From Planococcus citri (Eukaryota > Arthropoda > Insecta > Hemiptera > Pseudococcidae), in the NCBI RefSeq assembly GCF_950023065.1, contig NC_088677.1, positions 82,361,469 through 82,425,468 of the forward strand: DNA of 64,000 bases. Reading direction: 5' to 3'. Position numbers and translations under genes: made by a program. The notes beneath the pieces are model-generated. The model was not told where the DNA came from and did not search any database. It saw only the letters and a list, made by a program, of their open reading frames with translations. This document shows, piece by piece, positions 23,991 through 34,625 of this stretch. How positions within the stretch are numbered: the stretch's first letter is position 1; every line of letters starts with the position of its first letter.

Positions 23991-24747
23991 GTCTCAAATC
24001 AAAGATATAGGGACCCTATATGAGGCAAAACAATGTTAGCTCGGGAATATCCATAAATTACCGAGATGCTTATCGCTGGGTGATAAACGTCCGAGTCCAA
24101 GCCAGCTACTAAAAGAAATGAAAAGCTTGTCAGATGGGGAAATGCAAGACGAGATCCTCCGCCCGCTTTTCCTCGAACAACTCCTTTAGGAAGTCTAATT
24201 CGTCCTTGCCAGCTCCGAAGAATTTGTCGAAAAATTAGCTGAGATGGCAGATAAAATGGTTGTGTACGCTGTGAATAAACCGAATGCTCTCTCAATTAAC
24301 GCTGTGAAAACTCCAAAACCAGCCCCCTCACCTGATGTGTCGTCAATGCAAGTACATCTAAATTTGTTATCTGAACAAGTGACCAAGTTAACGGCTCTTG
24401 TAAGTGACTTAACGATAAAATTAGATAATACTGTTAGCAATAATTATCGTAGATCTCGTAGTCCGAATCAATAAAATGCACAACGTTATCGTGATTCTTC
24501 GTCCCCTAGACCAAGTAATCATTCTTACTTGGCCACAAGAGTCCCACCAGGCATCGCCCTGTGTTACTATCATTAAGTATAAATATGGCACAAACACCCA
24601 CAAGTGCAAAGCACTTGATGATGGCACGCCATGCTCAAAAGCAGCAAAAAACGTGTTTCTTCAGTTGAGGCTGCACCTGAAGAGCCCAATTTAGGCCTAT
24701 GTGATATACTCCTATGCCGTATGTGGTATGTTTAGAGGGGACCTACA

Positions 24748-25450
24748 TGGTAACACTGTGTTGTACTGGCAACACTGTGTTGTACTGGCAACACTGTGTT
24801 GTACTGGCAACACTGTGTTGTACTGGCAACACTGTGTTGTATACTCGTCAGCTAGCCGCATGAGCTGAGCTACGAGTATACAGAACGTCAGTAGTGTATT
24901 CGAGTCGACGCGTTATGCTATTCATTTGTTAATGCAGTCATATTAAGTATAGTTTTTATCCTCGAGTTAAGTATTTTAGTGTATAGCCGTTAACATACCT
25001 TCGTTCTTATTCATATTAAATTAGTGTTAGTTTATTATTAAGGATCAGTTTAGTGAGAAGGATTAATGATCTACTCACACTCTCTGGGACGGATCAGTGA
25101 TCCATTCCACCAAGGTAAGACTGTATCGTTGAATACAATCGGGAATCCTTGCTAGAGGATACCTTCATTAATACACCACTGGAGTGTACTAGATTAGTAT
25201 ATTATCCCATATGAACTAAGCTAGAACATATCTATGAATATGTACTGCCTGTAATCGTGTCAATAGTGTTGTATAATATCACACACTTTACAGTGTTCTT
25301 TCTAGTAACTTGTGTTATTTATTGTGATGTGTGTGAACATCTGTTAAGAGTGTAAAAGCAATACTTTCCTACTCACGCCCATAGCCGAGCATGTATATTC
25401 TGCAGAGTATTTATTAGAAATACTCTAAGGGATATTTCTAGGAAACAACA
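24748..25450. mobile_element. Probable solo LTR inside the gag relic
   Basis: The segment begins TGGTAACACTG and ends GGAAACAACA (TG...CA). It is flanked by CTACA on the left and CTACC on the right, a 4-of-5 match for a target duplication. It separates gag from protease in the host element. The boundaries are inferred from this imperfect duplication only. Confidence 0.4.
24752..24841. repeat. 19-bp tandem repeat, about 4.7 copies
   Basis: The unit AACACTGTGTTGTACTGGC repeats exactly four times from 24752 to 24827, followed by a partial copy that runs into a different sequence. Confidence 0.97.
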
Positions 25451-25455
25451 CTACC

Positions 25456-26425
25456 TACGAGGGAAAGTCAATAAGTTTTTTTAATTTTGCTCTTAAAAAA
25501 TAACCAATGAACCAATTTTAAAAAACTTTTTCATTTATGAAACTACAATCTTTTCTTCACTTTTCAACGTAATCGCCGAATACATCGCGGCATTTTTCAT
25601 AACGTGACACGAGTTTGAAAATATCCTGTTCGAAAAATTTCCGTCCAACGCTCCGCAACCAGGACTCAGTCACGCGCTTGACTTCATCACCACTAGCGTA
25701 TTGTTCGGCAGCTAAACATTGTTTCATTGGTCCAAAAACATGAAAATCACACAGAGAAAGATCAGGGGATTATGGAGGATGGTCCCATATCTCCCAATTG
25801 TGCTGTTTTAATAAATCTTGAGTGATTTTCGCGGAATGTGATGTTGTGTTGTCTTGCAAAAAAACAATTTTCTTTGACAGTTTCCCAGGTCTTTGGTTTT
25901 TAATCGTTTTTTTAAAACGTTTCAAGGTTTTATGCACAGTACCATGTGAAATACTCAGTTCGTCGGCAATTTGATCAATTTTCACTCGTCTATCTGACTG
26001 AATAAGTTCGTCAATCCGTTTAACGATCTTGTCCGTCGACACCTTCACCGCGGTCTGCCCCTACGCTTTTCATCCTTCATATTTTTGCGACCATCACTGA
26101 ACGAATAACACCAGTTAAACACGGTTTGTTTTGTAATAACATTATAATGGTATGTCTGAATTATTTCTTGATAAATTTTACTCGGACTTTTCTCTTGCAA
26201 CCATAAAAAATGGATGTTGAGTGTAATTCTTCTTTGGACGGCATTTTCAAAAAATCACTTCTTTGATAACGCTACAATTTATCAACACGGTGCCCAAATG
26301 AAAGGTGAACTATCACAAGGTCTGTGCGAAGGTTTGAACTAAGTTACCACCAAATTTCATCCAAAAATTCCCATCCGTTCAAAATTTAGAGTGAAATTAA
26401 AAGAACTTATTGACTTCCCCTCGTA
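25456..26425 (-). mobile_element. Degenerate mariner-family element
   Basis: It is 966 bp (25458-26423) with ends CGAGGGAAAGTCAATAAGT and ACTTATTGACTTCCCCTCG, flanked by TA. The minus strand encodes transposase relics. An N-terminal helix-turn-helix part has KSPSKIYQEIIQTY and ends RRGRPR, then a stop. A second helix region reads DRRVKIDQIADELSISHGTV. The catalytic part has VFLQDNTTSHSAK, then HPP-stop-SPDL and CDFHVFGP. A block between the second helix region and VFLQDN is deleted, taking the first catalytic Asp. It is not functional. Confidence 0.92.
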
Positions 26426-26735
26426 CCATCTGTAGGTCTAAAGTCACTTTACCCTCTTACACCGCGCACTCGTTTTTGATAGAAACTCCCGAAATTCGTT
26501 CCTTATTGACTCTGGCGCAATTATTTCAGTTTTTCCAGCGCCGAAAAACTTGCCACAGTCACGATATGTTACTCTATGCGGCAAACGATTCGTTTATCCG
26601 CACCTATGGTCAACGTACCCTTACTTTAAATGTAGGGTTACGAAGACCACTGATTTGGAATTTCATCCTAGCTGATGTAGATCCCGCAAATTTTAAGCTA
26701 AAAAATTTCCAAAATTTTTATTATAATATTTTTTA

Positions 26736-28033
26736 GGAATGTTGTTGAATGAGATGCATTTGCCCCAAATCAATTGAAAACTGTTTCGAACCATTTTGAA
26801 CAGTTCTGGAGGCTCCAGCAGATTTTTCAAAGTTGAATTTTTCCGAAAAATGTTACCTAATTAAATTAGAGTTGGGATTTTAAGCAAATTTTTACCATTC
26901 CAGATTCATTTGGTAAAGTTTTGTGGAAATTGCAACTTTGAAAAATCTTCTAAAGGTTTCAGAACTGCTCAGAATGGTTTGAAATCGTTTTTCCAATCGA
27001 TTGGGTGGGTCAAAAATATGTACTGAAATTCATCTTTTTATGTCAACTTCTTGAAATTTTATTCCTAATTTTTTCAAGTGGCCACTTTTGCAATTTTCAA
27101 AACCTAATATAGCATTTGAGCATTTCACCTTAACCCTACTTCGTACTTTTCCCGCAGCAGTGTTCTGTTTTTTTGTCGTCAAATGCAATCAACAATTCGC
27201 CTATCCTTTAATTATCAAGTATCTATTTTAAATACGTAAGAAAATATATTAATTAATTACCTACTTACCTTGGATCATTGTAAAAGTAATTGAAAATAGT
27301 TCATTTAAAATGATGTGAGCACTCACGACATCGTTGAGAACATAATGAAAAACATAATGCGATCTGAAATGTGTATTTTTAATCTACAATTCAAGTCTAT
27401 CGTGCCATGTACGACGTACGTGGCTGTGATTGGTAGGTATTTGTAATTTCCGCTGCGGAAACTGTTTTTTTCGGAATTCGGATGTATTTCGAACACTGTA
27501 CGTACAAAAAGCGAGATAGTAGTCGGAGCAGCTTCCAGTATCTACATATCTGCGCAAAAGTTCTGATTAATTTGGAATTTGGATGTCGATAAGCTTTGAA
27601 ACGTTATTATAAAATGAGCACGAGTTATCATTTTCAATTTCAGCACATTCGTAAAAATTGTTAAAAATCAAGCCGATAATTTTTGTAATGTATATTTCAG
27701 GTCCTCCTTCACGAAATTTGGGACCCTTGAAATAAAAGTAGGCCCTTCGATAGGTATCTATATTTTTCCGGCAGAGCACTGGTTAAGAGCTTTCAATGTG
27801 AAAAATATCAGTTTCCGAGCTTTACTAGGTGTCGAATGAAAATTCATAGAACGTTGCAGTGAATCCAGAAATTTGGTTTTTAGGGCATATCTTGGCTCAT
27901 GTGGTACAAATCCGTTCAAATTTGGGATTTGAGGTTGAAACGTACCTAATTCAGGAAAAAATATTTTTCCAAGATTTTACAATGTTGATTTTAGGACTGC
28001 TTACCGTGAATAACATAAATTTTATGTACATAG
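26736..28033. other. Unassigned AT-rich DNA
   Basis: No coding or RNA feature is supported. A minus-strand AAG/GTAAGTAG donor-like site near 27270 has no recognisable exon attached. Confidence 0.4.
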
Positions 28034-28960
28034 TAGGGGAGATTGTTGTACCCCGGACCTGTTGTACCAGGGACCTTTCCCTCACTAACGCCACTTGCGG
28101 AATTCTGACCCCACTACGTTTTAAAGCATCACTAGGGTATGCCACAAAATGAACTATAGGCGATAAAGTTTTCATTTGAAAATTTTGCACACGATTATCA
28201 GGTTTTAAAACAAAAAGTTCATTTTGCCATGTTTTGTGAACTCATTTTGACCTGTTGTTTATTTGAAATTTGTCAAAGCAATTAGTGCAACGTGTAGCTA
28301 CACCATCCAAGTGTAAGTACACATATTCACTTTTTGGAAAAATATTGTGTGAAATTTTGTAGAAATTTTTTTCTAAATTTTGGGAGGTCTTGTACCTGGG
28401 ACCAAATTTCATCGTGTACCACGGACCGCAATTTTTTCATCTAATTTTCACGAATTTTGATACTTTTTCAGATGCCAGGATGCCCTTTACACAGTTTTTA
28501 CATTGTAGCATCTGAAAACGTTTCAAAATTTATTTGAAATTGGTGGAAATTTGAGGAAAAATCTATGGTCCGTGGTACAACATGACAAACTTATGAAATT
28601 AAAAAAAAAAATTCTGCAAAATTTTATATGATCTTATTGTAAAAAGTAAATATGTATAATGAATGTCTATGATCCATACGTGAACTTTATGCCTTCACTG
28701 CCAACTTTTAGGCATTTTCCAGGGTAAATTTCCTTTTGGTCCTTGGTACACGACCCGTTGTACCATGGACCAAAAAAAAGTGACTTTTTCAAAAAATTCT
28801 GGAGGGGAGGAGAATGAGTTTTGAACAAATGTGAATATCTCGTTTTTTTTGTAAAAGACCATTCTTTGATGCACCCTATTCACATTTTCAAAAATAATTA
28901 ATGGGTGGAGTCCATTCCCAAAAAACGAAAAATCGGTCCCTGGTACAACAATCTCCCCTA
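28034..28960. mobile_element. 923-bp TA-flanked miniature element, family E
   Basis: The ends GGGGAGATTGTTGTACC and GGTACAACAATCTCCCC are perfect inverted repeats flanked by TA (28034-28035 and 28959-28960). Variants of GTACCACGGACC and its inverse occur at least six times inside. No transposase is present. Confidence 0.9.
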
Positions 28961-29017
28961 AATATGTATTCAGTATTGAAAAAGTGTACACTTGAATAAT
29001 ATTTTATATCATATGAG

Positions 29018-29387
29018 CTAGGTGTAGGTATACTTAATATGAATGTGGTTCATCCTTTGAATTTGCAACAACCATTCTGTAATACGGTAATCTGTTTCAC
29101 TTTCCTCGCGATTGGATTCTGTAGTGATTTTTGAGCAATGAGGCTCAGGTTGTTCCATTACCTACAAGTGAATTGATTGTTTTTTTTTTTTTTGGTTAGG
29201 TACTATTTAGCAAGAAAAATAGAGGTAAAATGTGGTCACAGATAAGTGAAAAATTATCATTATTCGCTTACTTACATACATGCTTTTTTTTCTGGATAGC
29301 GTGGCATCTAAATCTTGAATGATTGTTGTAAAATCTGGTCGATCCTTCTTGGACAGATACTTCCAGCATTTAGATATTAGGCAATAC
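29018..29387 (-). CDS. 3' terminal exons of a protein tyrosine kinase (partial)
   Basis: Two minus-strand exons fit together. The upstream one (29387-29276) follows ...TTTTTACAATAG. It encodes YCLISKCWKYLSKKDRPDF, then TTIIQDLDATL, the end of a tyrosine-kinase C-lobe (family pattern: hydrophobic stretch, CW, then RPxF and an amphipathic helix). It ends at a consensus donor GTAAGT. After an intron of about 114 bp ending CACTTGTAG, the second exon (29161-29018) stays in frame and encodes an acidic tail ending at TAG. The rest of the kinase domain was not found. The region just upstream holds at most a degenerate catalytic-loop-like CVHRYLR (about 29490). It could be the end of a gene whose other exons lie elsewhere, or a relic of the receptor pseudogene upstream. 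Confidence 0.6.
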
Positions 29388-30026
29388 CTATTGTAAAAAG
29401 TAATACAGCATGTTAGAAATCATTTATAAATCTGATGATGACATTGTGAGAGCTGAAGCAAGTGTGTTAGCGCAAATAGCGATGCACGCAGTGATCCAGA
29501 TGGATAATTTAGGTGGATAAGCTCTTAATTTTGCAAAGTTTTGTGTGTAAAAAGCTGAAACATTAGTTGGGGAGGTTTTCGAGTGTGCTGATATCATTTT
29601 TTGATGGCCATTTGATTCGACTCCAAAGCCCAGAATAAGGTCAAAAATTGAGAATTGAAAAAAAAAAAAAAAATACAACGTGGGTATCAAAGTCAGTTTT
29701 TTTCAAGGACGCTGTATTCATTTTTGAATAGTGTTTCGTCTCCAAAAGTCAAAATGGGCTCCAAGTGGGAGGAAAATGGGAAAATTTGGCATCCCATCCT
29801 CGCCTTGTGATGTTATTTTTGGTAGAGGAGCAAGCAAAATTCTACCTATGCGACTTTTTGTTTGTCTTTGCGTTCGTGTATTTGGCTTTGGAAATCAACA
29901 TACCTACTCTTATGGAGTGCACTGAGAAAAGTTGTCATCTCCGAAATGGGATGATTTACTCGCGGATATATTTTTGAAGTTTATCGGTTGGGTGTTGTTA
30001 GGTGCATGTGCTTTAGAACATTTTGA
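29388..30026. other. Interval between kinase exon and receptor pseudogene
   Basis: This holds AT-rich DNA with a long T-run on the minus strand. One minus-strand frame reads CVHRYLR-stop and, shortly after, NVIIRFINDF, which loosely resembles a kinase HRD loop followed by the DF of DFG. There is too little space for a full kinase domain. No confident gene is present. Confidence 0.3.
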
Positions 30027-31964
30027 TTAAATACTTATCAGTGTGTCTGATTCATTTTCGTCCAGCTCGATTTCCATACCAGTTTTATTAATTTGTTGTG
30101 GAATTTTTCGCGATCTTACTGCAGATCTTCTACTATAAATAACAAATACTACGACTACAGTAAATGTTACTGCCACTATTAGGGTTATTATTAAATGGAT
30201 GTTTTCTGTTGACCAATTTGTTGATTGTTTATTTAGCTGCTCTTTTTTGAATATTGTTGAATTCGAACAGTCTTGTATATCGTGCAGCCAGAGATCAGTC
30301 ATAGTGGATTTATCATCTAATCTGGCGTACATACATTCTCCAGTTTCTGAATTCCACATACACGAGTAGTTCTTATTCAGACATGCTGTGCATTGATCAC
30401 CCATATAGGCACATTTATATACGACAATATGTGTGTTGTCCCCGTGAGGCCTTTTACGCTGATAGGTACGCTGACGTATCAAACGCCTAAAAAACGCCAT
30501 AAAAACCATGGTAAAATTGTGGTATAATAGTCGTATACACGGCAATTTTACGTTCGCTCAAAATACTGCGATATTGCGAGTAGTATTTTTGACGTAAATT
30601 TGCACTTTTTACTACTTTGCGAGTACGTCAACTTTACGCCAAAGTTGCGAGGAGTAATTTTGATGTAAATGTGTCGTACCTACATCATCGTTTTTACTCT
30701 TGAAAAACGCTTTCATTAGGATGTAGTATTTTCAACGTAAACTTATGGTACATACGGCATGGTTTTGTAAGACGTATTAACGTCGAATTTGGAGACGTAA
30801 TTTTGACATGAAATTGCTGTAAATACTACATCATCAATTAGCCTAAAATACATCGAATTCGCGCGTAGTATTTTTGTGATATTTTTATGGTTGATACGTC
30901 ATGAACTGAACTCTGAAAAAACGTCTGATTTTGCATGAGGTATTTTTGACGTAAATTTGGAATTTTTACTACATCGTAAGTACGTCAATTACACGTCAAA
31001 GTTGTGAGGAGTAATATTAGCGTTTTTCAAGAGTAAAAATTATGATTTAGTTACCACACATTTACGTCAAAATTACTCGTCGCAACTTTGGCGTATAATT
31101 GACGTACTCGCAATGCAGTAAAAATTGCAAATTTACCACAAAAATACTATTATGTGCAAATTCGACGTATTTTAGGCTGATTAACGATGTCACATTTACT
31201 GCAATTTTTTGTCAGAATCACCCTGACAAATTTGACGTTACTACGTCTCAAAAACCATGGCGTACATACCACAATTTTACGTTGAAAAAACTATATCTTA
31301 ATGAAAGCGTTTTTCAAGAGTAAAAGTTATGATTTAGTTACCACACATTTACGTCAAAATTACTCGTCGCAACTTTGGCGTATAATTGACGTACTCGCAA
31401 TGCAGTAAAAATTGCAAATTTACCACAAAAATACTATGAGTGAATTCGACGTATTTTAGTCAGATTAACAATGTCACATTTACTGCAATTTTTTGACAGA
31501 ATTACCCTGACAAATTTGACGTTACTACGTCTCAAAAACCATGACATACATACCACAATTTTACGTTGACAAAAACTACATCTAATGAAAGCGTTTTTCA
31601 AGAGTAAAACTGTCGTATTTTCGACGTAAATTCGCATCACAGGTATGTCAATTATACGCCAAAGTTGTGACGAGTAGTATTGACATAAATGTGTGGTAAC
31701 TAAATCATAGTTTTTACTCTTGGAAAACGCTTTCATTAAGATGTAGTTTTTGCAACGTTAAATTGTGGTACATACGCCATGGTTGGTGAGACGTAGTAAC
31801 GTCGAATTTGCCAGGGTAATTCTGACAAAAAATTGCAGTAAATATGACATTGTCAAACAGCCTAAAATACGTCAAATTTTCGCATATGGTATTTTTGTTG
31901 TAAATTTGCAGTTTGTACTACAGTAAAATTACAGCTGTTTTGCTTCTTAAAATTACAAATTTTG

Positions 31965-32195
31965 AAAATCGTTTGCCCTCGCTTCGCTCGGGCCAATTTG
32001 TTTTTTTTTACACTTCACAATTCCAAGAAACTATTGATAAAATTTATGTAACTTAAATACCTTCTTTTTTCACCCAGCTTGGGAATTTTCAGTCGAATAA
32101 GTTGAGAATTTTCAGTCAAATTAGTTGGTAATCTTAGGGTTTTTGCCCCCCCCCCCACCACCAGAAAAGCCACTTCGCTACGTCCCTGACCTTAA
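31965..32195. repeat. Dispersed repeat fragment, copy 1
   Basis: It shares 'cacttcgctacgtccctga', 'tttttgcccccc', the 'tttttcaccca/taa' block and 'gaattttcagtcaaat'-like words with 46355-46475. 'gccctcgcttc' also recurs near 45431. It is non-coding. Confidence 0.65.
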
Positions 32196-32364
32196 ATAAG
32201 CACTAAATCACTGCATACTGACGTTTCAAAAACATCCAACTTTTGTGAATGGTGATTTTGTCGTTTGAGCATATGATGTTTCCATCATAGGATCGTAGTT
32301 GAGTGCATGGTATTCATATACCTATTCTTACATGAGTACAAGTTTAGTGTCTAAAGAAAAATAT

Positions 32365-32436
32365 CCAGGTGATGGCTGCATGCACAAGATTATGGTTTAC
32401 TAATCCAAAGGTCCTGGGTTCGAATCCCAGCCAAGG
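32365..32436 (+). ncRNA. tRNA-like segment (pseudogene or SINE head)
   Basis: CTGGG-TTCGAAT-CCCAG (about 32405-32421) is a perfect T-arm with the RNA polymerase III B-box GGTTCGAATCC. Upstream GATTA and TAATC can pair as an anticodon-type stem around an eight-base loop, and GATGGCTGCATGCA is a weak A-box. The acceptor stem does not close well, so it is a tRNA relic or tRNA-derived SINE rather than a working tRNA. Confidence 0.55.
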
Positions 32437-32732
32437 CAAGAAGTTTTCGTAAGTATTTAAATTTAGAAAATTATTAATGTGAATATCTGGTCAGCTATCT
32501 TCGAGTGGCTTATAACTGGCGTTGAAACGACAAGTGTACACTGGTTTATACGACAAATACACAATGGCTTATGCGACAATTATAGGATCATTCTACAGTA
32601 TTAGAGATCCTTATCAAATTACGTATGTATGACGTTTCATTGGCTCATACACCAGCAATACCAGCATACAATGATTTATGCTGAAATATACAGTAGGATT
32701 GGCAAAATTTTGATGGTTTCCTGCGTGCAACG

Positions 32733-33187
32733 ACGCTTAATTTACGTCAATAATACGTCAATGATGCGCTTGGTTTACCACAATTATACGTCAGCGTATT
32801 ATCACCCATCAATTTCGCTTTTGCACGCTGAAAATATGTGGGTGAATACGTTAGTTGAACGCCCAACTTACGCTGTCGCAAAACTGTGGTTTATAAGCTG
32901 AATATTCAAGAGTAAATCTGCAGTAAAAACGACAAAAAAACCATTGAAATTTTGCCGATGTTACTACGAAATTTCAATGGTTTTTTTGTCGTTTTTACTG
33001 CAGATTTACTCTTGAATACTCAGCTTATAAACCACAGTTTTGCGACAGCGTAAGTTGGGCGTTCAACTAACGTATTCACCCACATATTTTCAGCGTGCAA
33101 AAGCGAAATTGATGGGTGATTATACGCTGACGTATAATTGTGGTAAACCAATCGCATCATTGACGTATTATTGACGTAAATTAAGCG
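32733..33187. repeat. Near-perfect palindrome with 200-bp arms
   Basis: The left arm starts ACGCTTAATTTACGTC. The right arm ends with its inverse at 33187, and the centre lies near 32960 around CCATTGAAATTT. Only a few mismatches separate the arms. The frames of 64 and 90 codons on opposite strands encode the same peptide because of the symmetry. Confidence 0.9.
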
Positions 33188-33740
33188 TTGGTGCCTCACG
33201 GGACGTGTTGTCAAGTGATATTGATCCGTTCCATAAAATGGACAGTTCGACTGTTATGAAAGGTTTCGATTCAGTGAATGCAAATATCTCATTACATTTC
33301 AATTCTCCCTCTTTCAAAGAATTTCCTGGATAACCGCTTTCAAGATGGTGGCTAATTTGTGTCTTCTCCTTTTTGGAATCTGACGCAAATTTACATGTAA
33401 ATATTTCATAATTTAATACCATTGGGATCTTATAATGTACTTGTATTTGTTTTGTTTTTTCTGTATGGGCAGGTACCTATGTAAATGTCTGTTTTATATT
33501 CAGTGAAAAACTGTGGGCAAAACATCGTATTTTTCGAGTATTTAAATCCGTCGTATGATGTTGTACTATCCCGTAGAGGGAAATTGGTGCTGCTGAGATG
33601 CATACCTATTACTATATCGTCCTCTTTCCAAATTGCATTATCTGTGCACCTTGATTCATTCACATACCAATAGCATGGATAATCAGAAGTCATGCATGAT
33701 AAGCAAGATCCATATGAACTACAATCGTAAAATATGACGT

Positions 33741-34625
33741 GAATTGTGAGGGGACATATGCCTTGCAACTCTTAGGTGTTGCCACATATCATATATCTGT
33801 CCGTGTCTATGTGTAAGATTACTCCTAAAGGAGATGTCCCTACTTATATCATTGGGAGAGACTCTCCACCTCCGACCTAGCGAGATGCCAGCATCGAGCT
33901 TCGGAGAAATGGTAGCTCTCGCCACTTATATTGGAAACAAGGAAGCCGAAACTCCTCTCTAATATCAGTCCATATCGTGTGGGACTTTGCCTAGGAAAGC
34001 CCAGCTCGATACTGTCAAAATGTACTTTTGGTCAATAAGATCTTTTAAACGATTAATTGTCAATACTACCTTCGGGATACAAAACAATCGTTATATTTGT
34101 CGCGTTTCGTATGTTCTTTATCTACTCGTGCTAAGGTAAAGTACTCGCCGCGTCAACTACAACATTAATGGTTGTAAGTAAAAACCTTCTTCCATAACTA
34201 GATGTCGATATGAACTTATTCACCTGTTATTATTAAGATACAAATAATAAATTATATCTATTATTTGTGGTGTAATATTAAGGTGTGTATTACAATTACA
34301 TCGAATACACGGAGTGTCTAGTCATAGGTGTTGTTGTCCTATTATTGTGTTTATCTAAGCGCTGAATAAATGTAGATAGGCAAAATAGTAGGTACTGCTA
34401 CCCCTAAGAATAGGCTAATTTACCCCTATGATAGGTCCTTGGGTCGATCATAGACGGTTATATGTGAAGCTTTAGTCTCAGTCAATGCATTTTAGCTATC
34501 CGGTGCATTATTATATTAGCTGCATATAGGTAGATAGTAGGATGCTTAGGTTAATATATTTCTTTAGGTGTTTATTATCTATTTATCTCTTTACATTGGC
34601 AGGACGACTAGAGTCTTTACAGAAT
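33741..34625. mobile_element. Solo LTR (877 bp) inserted in the receptor pseudogene
   Basis: The segment 33745-34621 begins TGTGAGGGG and ends TCTTTACA (TG...CA) on the plus strand. It is flanked by GAAT at 33741-33744 and 34622-34625. Deleting it with one GAAT joins the coding codons in frame (VFEKIHVIFYDC), which aligns with the plexin segment before the second PSI. A 4-bp duplication is usual for Ty3/gypsy-type integrases. There are no internal coding parts, so it is a solo LTR. Confidence 0.82.

Larger units (their letters stand above)
24040..26735 (+). pseudogene. Ty3/gypsy-type gag and protease relic, interrupted
   Basis: Gag pieces read in order on the plus strand. CLSLGDKRPSPSQLLKEMKSL is near 24070. 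DEILRPLFLEQLL continues in the same area, then SSEEFVEKLAEMADKM up to 24260. A degenerate Cys/His segment (CVTIIKYKYGTNTHKC) is near 24560, matching the C-x-x-H-x-FG-type box of this Gag class. The protease resumes after the insertions with FLIDSGAIISVFPAP near 26497. LLYAANDSFIRTYGQRTL follows, and then LRRPLIWNFILADV near 26641. Frameshifts and stops break every part. No RT follows. The gap at 24748-26425 is filled by a probable solo LTR and a mariner element. Confidence 0.8.
30433..33212. mobile_element. 2.76-kb composite element inserted in the receptor pseudogene
   Basis: GTGTTGTC is duplicated at 30433-30440 and 33205-33212. The insert begins CCCGTGAGGC and ends GCCTCACGGGAC, a 10-bp inverted repeat plus two extra bases. 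Removing the insert and one duplicate fuses the flanking codons in frame (LDNTHIVVYKC). Inside are long arrays of ACGTCAA/GTAAATTTGC-type words in both orientations (30540-31930), a dispersed-repeat fragment, a tRNA-like segment and a near-perfect palindrome. An intron reading was rejected because donor and acceptor phases do not match. Confidence 0.8.

Noticed and set aside
24752..24841. CRISPR-like array
   Set aside because: The units are directly abutting without spacers and the context is a eukaryotic retroelement.
29731..29977. Plus-strand frames of 64-70 codons
   Set aside because: They overlap each other in different frames and show no recognisable motif.
30441..33204. GTGAGG donor at the end of the linker, suggesting an intron
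   Set aside because: No acceptor gives the right phase; the target duplication and inverted ends fit an insertion better.
32629..33214. Two protein-coding frames on opposite strands with the same peptide
   Set aside because: They are the two arms of one palindrome.
33745..34621. Intron between the first and second PSI parts of the receptor
   Set aside because: The GTAAAG donor phase does not meet any plausible acceptor in frame, whereas removal of a TG...CA segment with a GAAT duplication restores the frame exactly.
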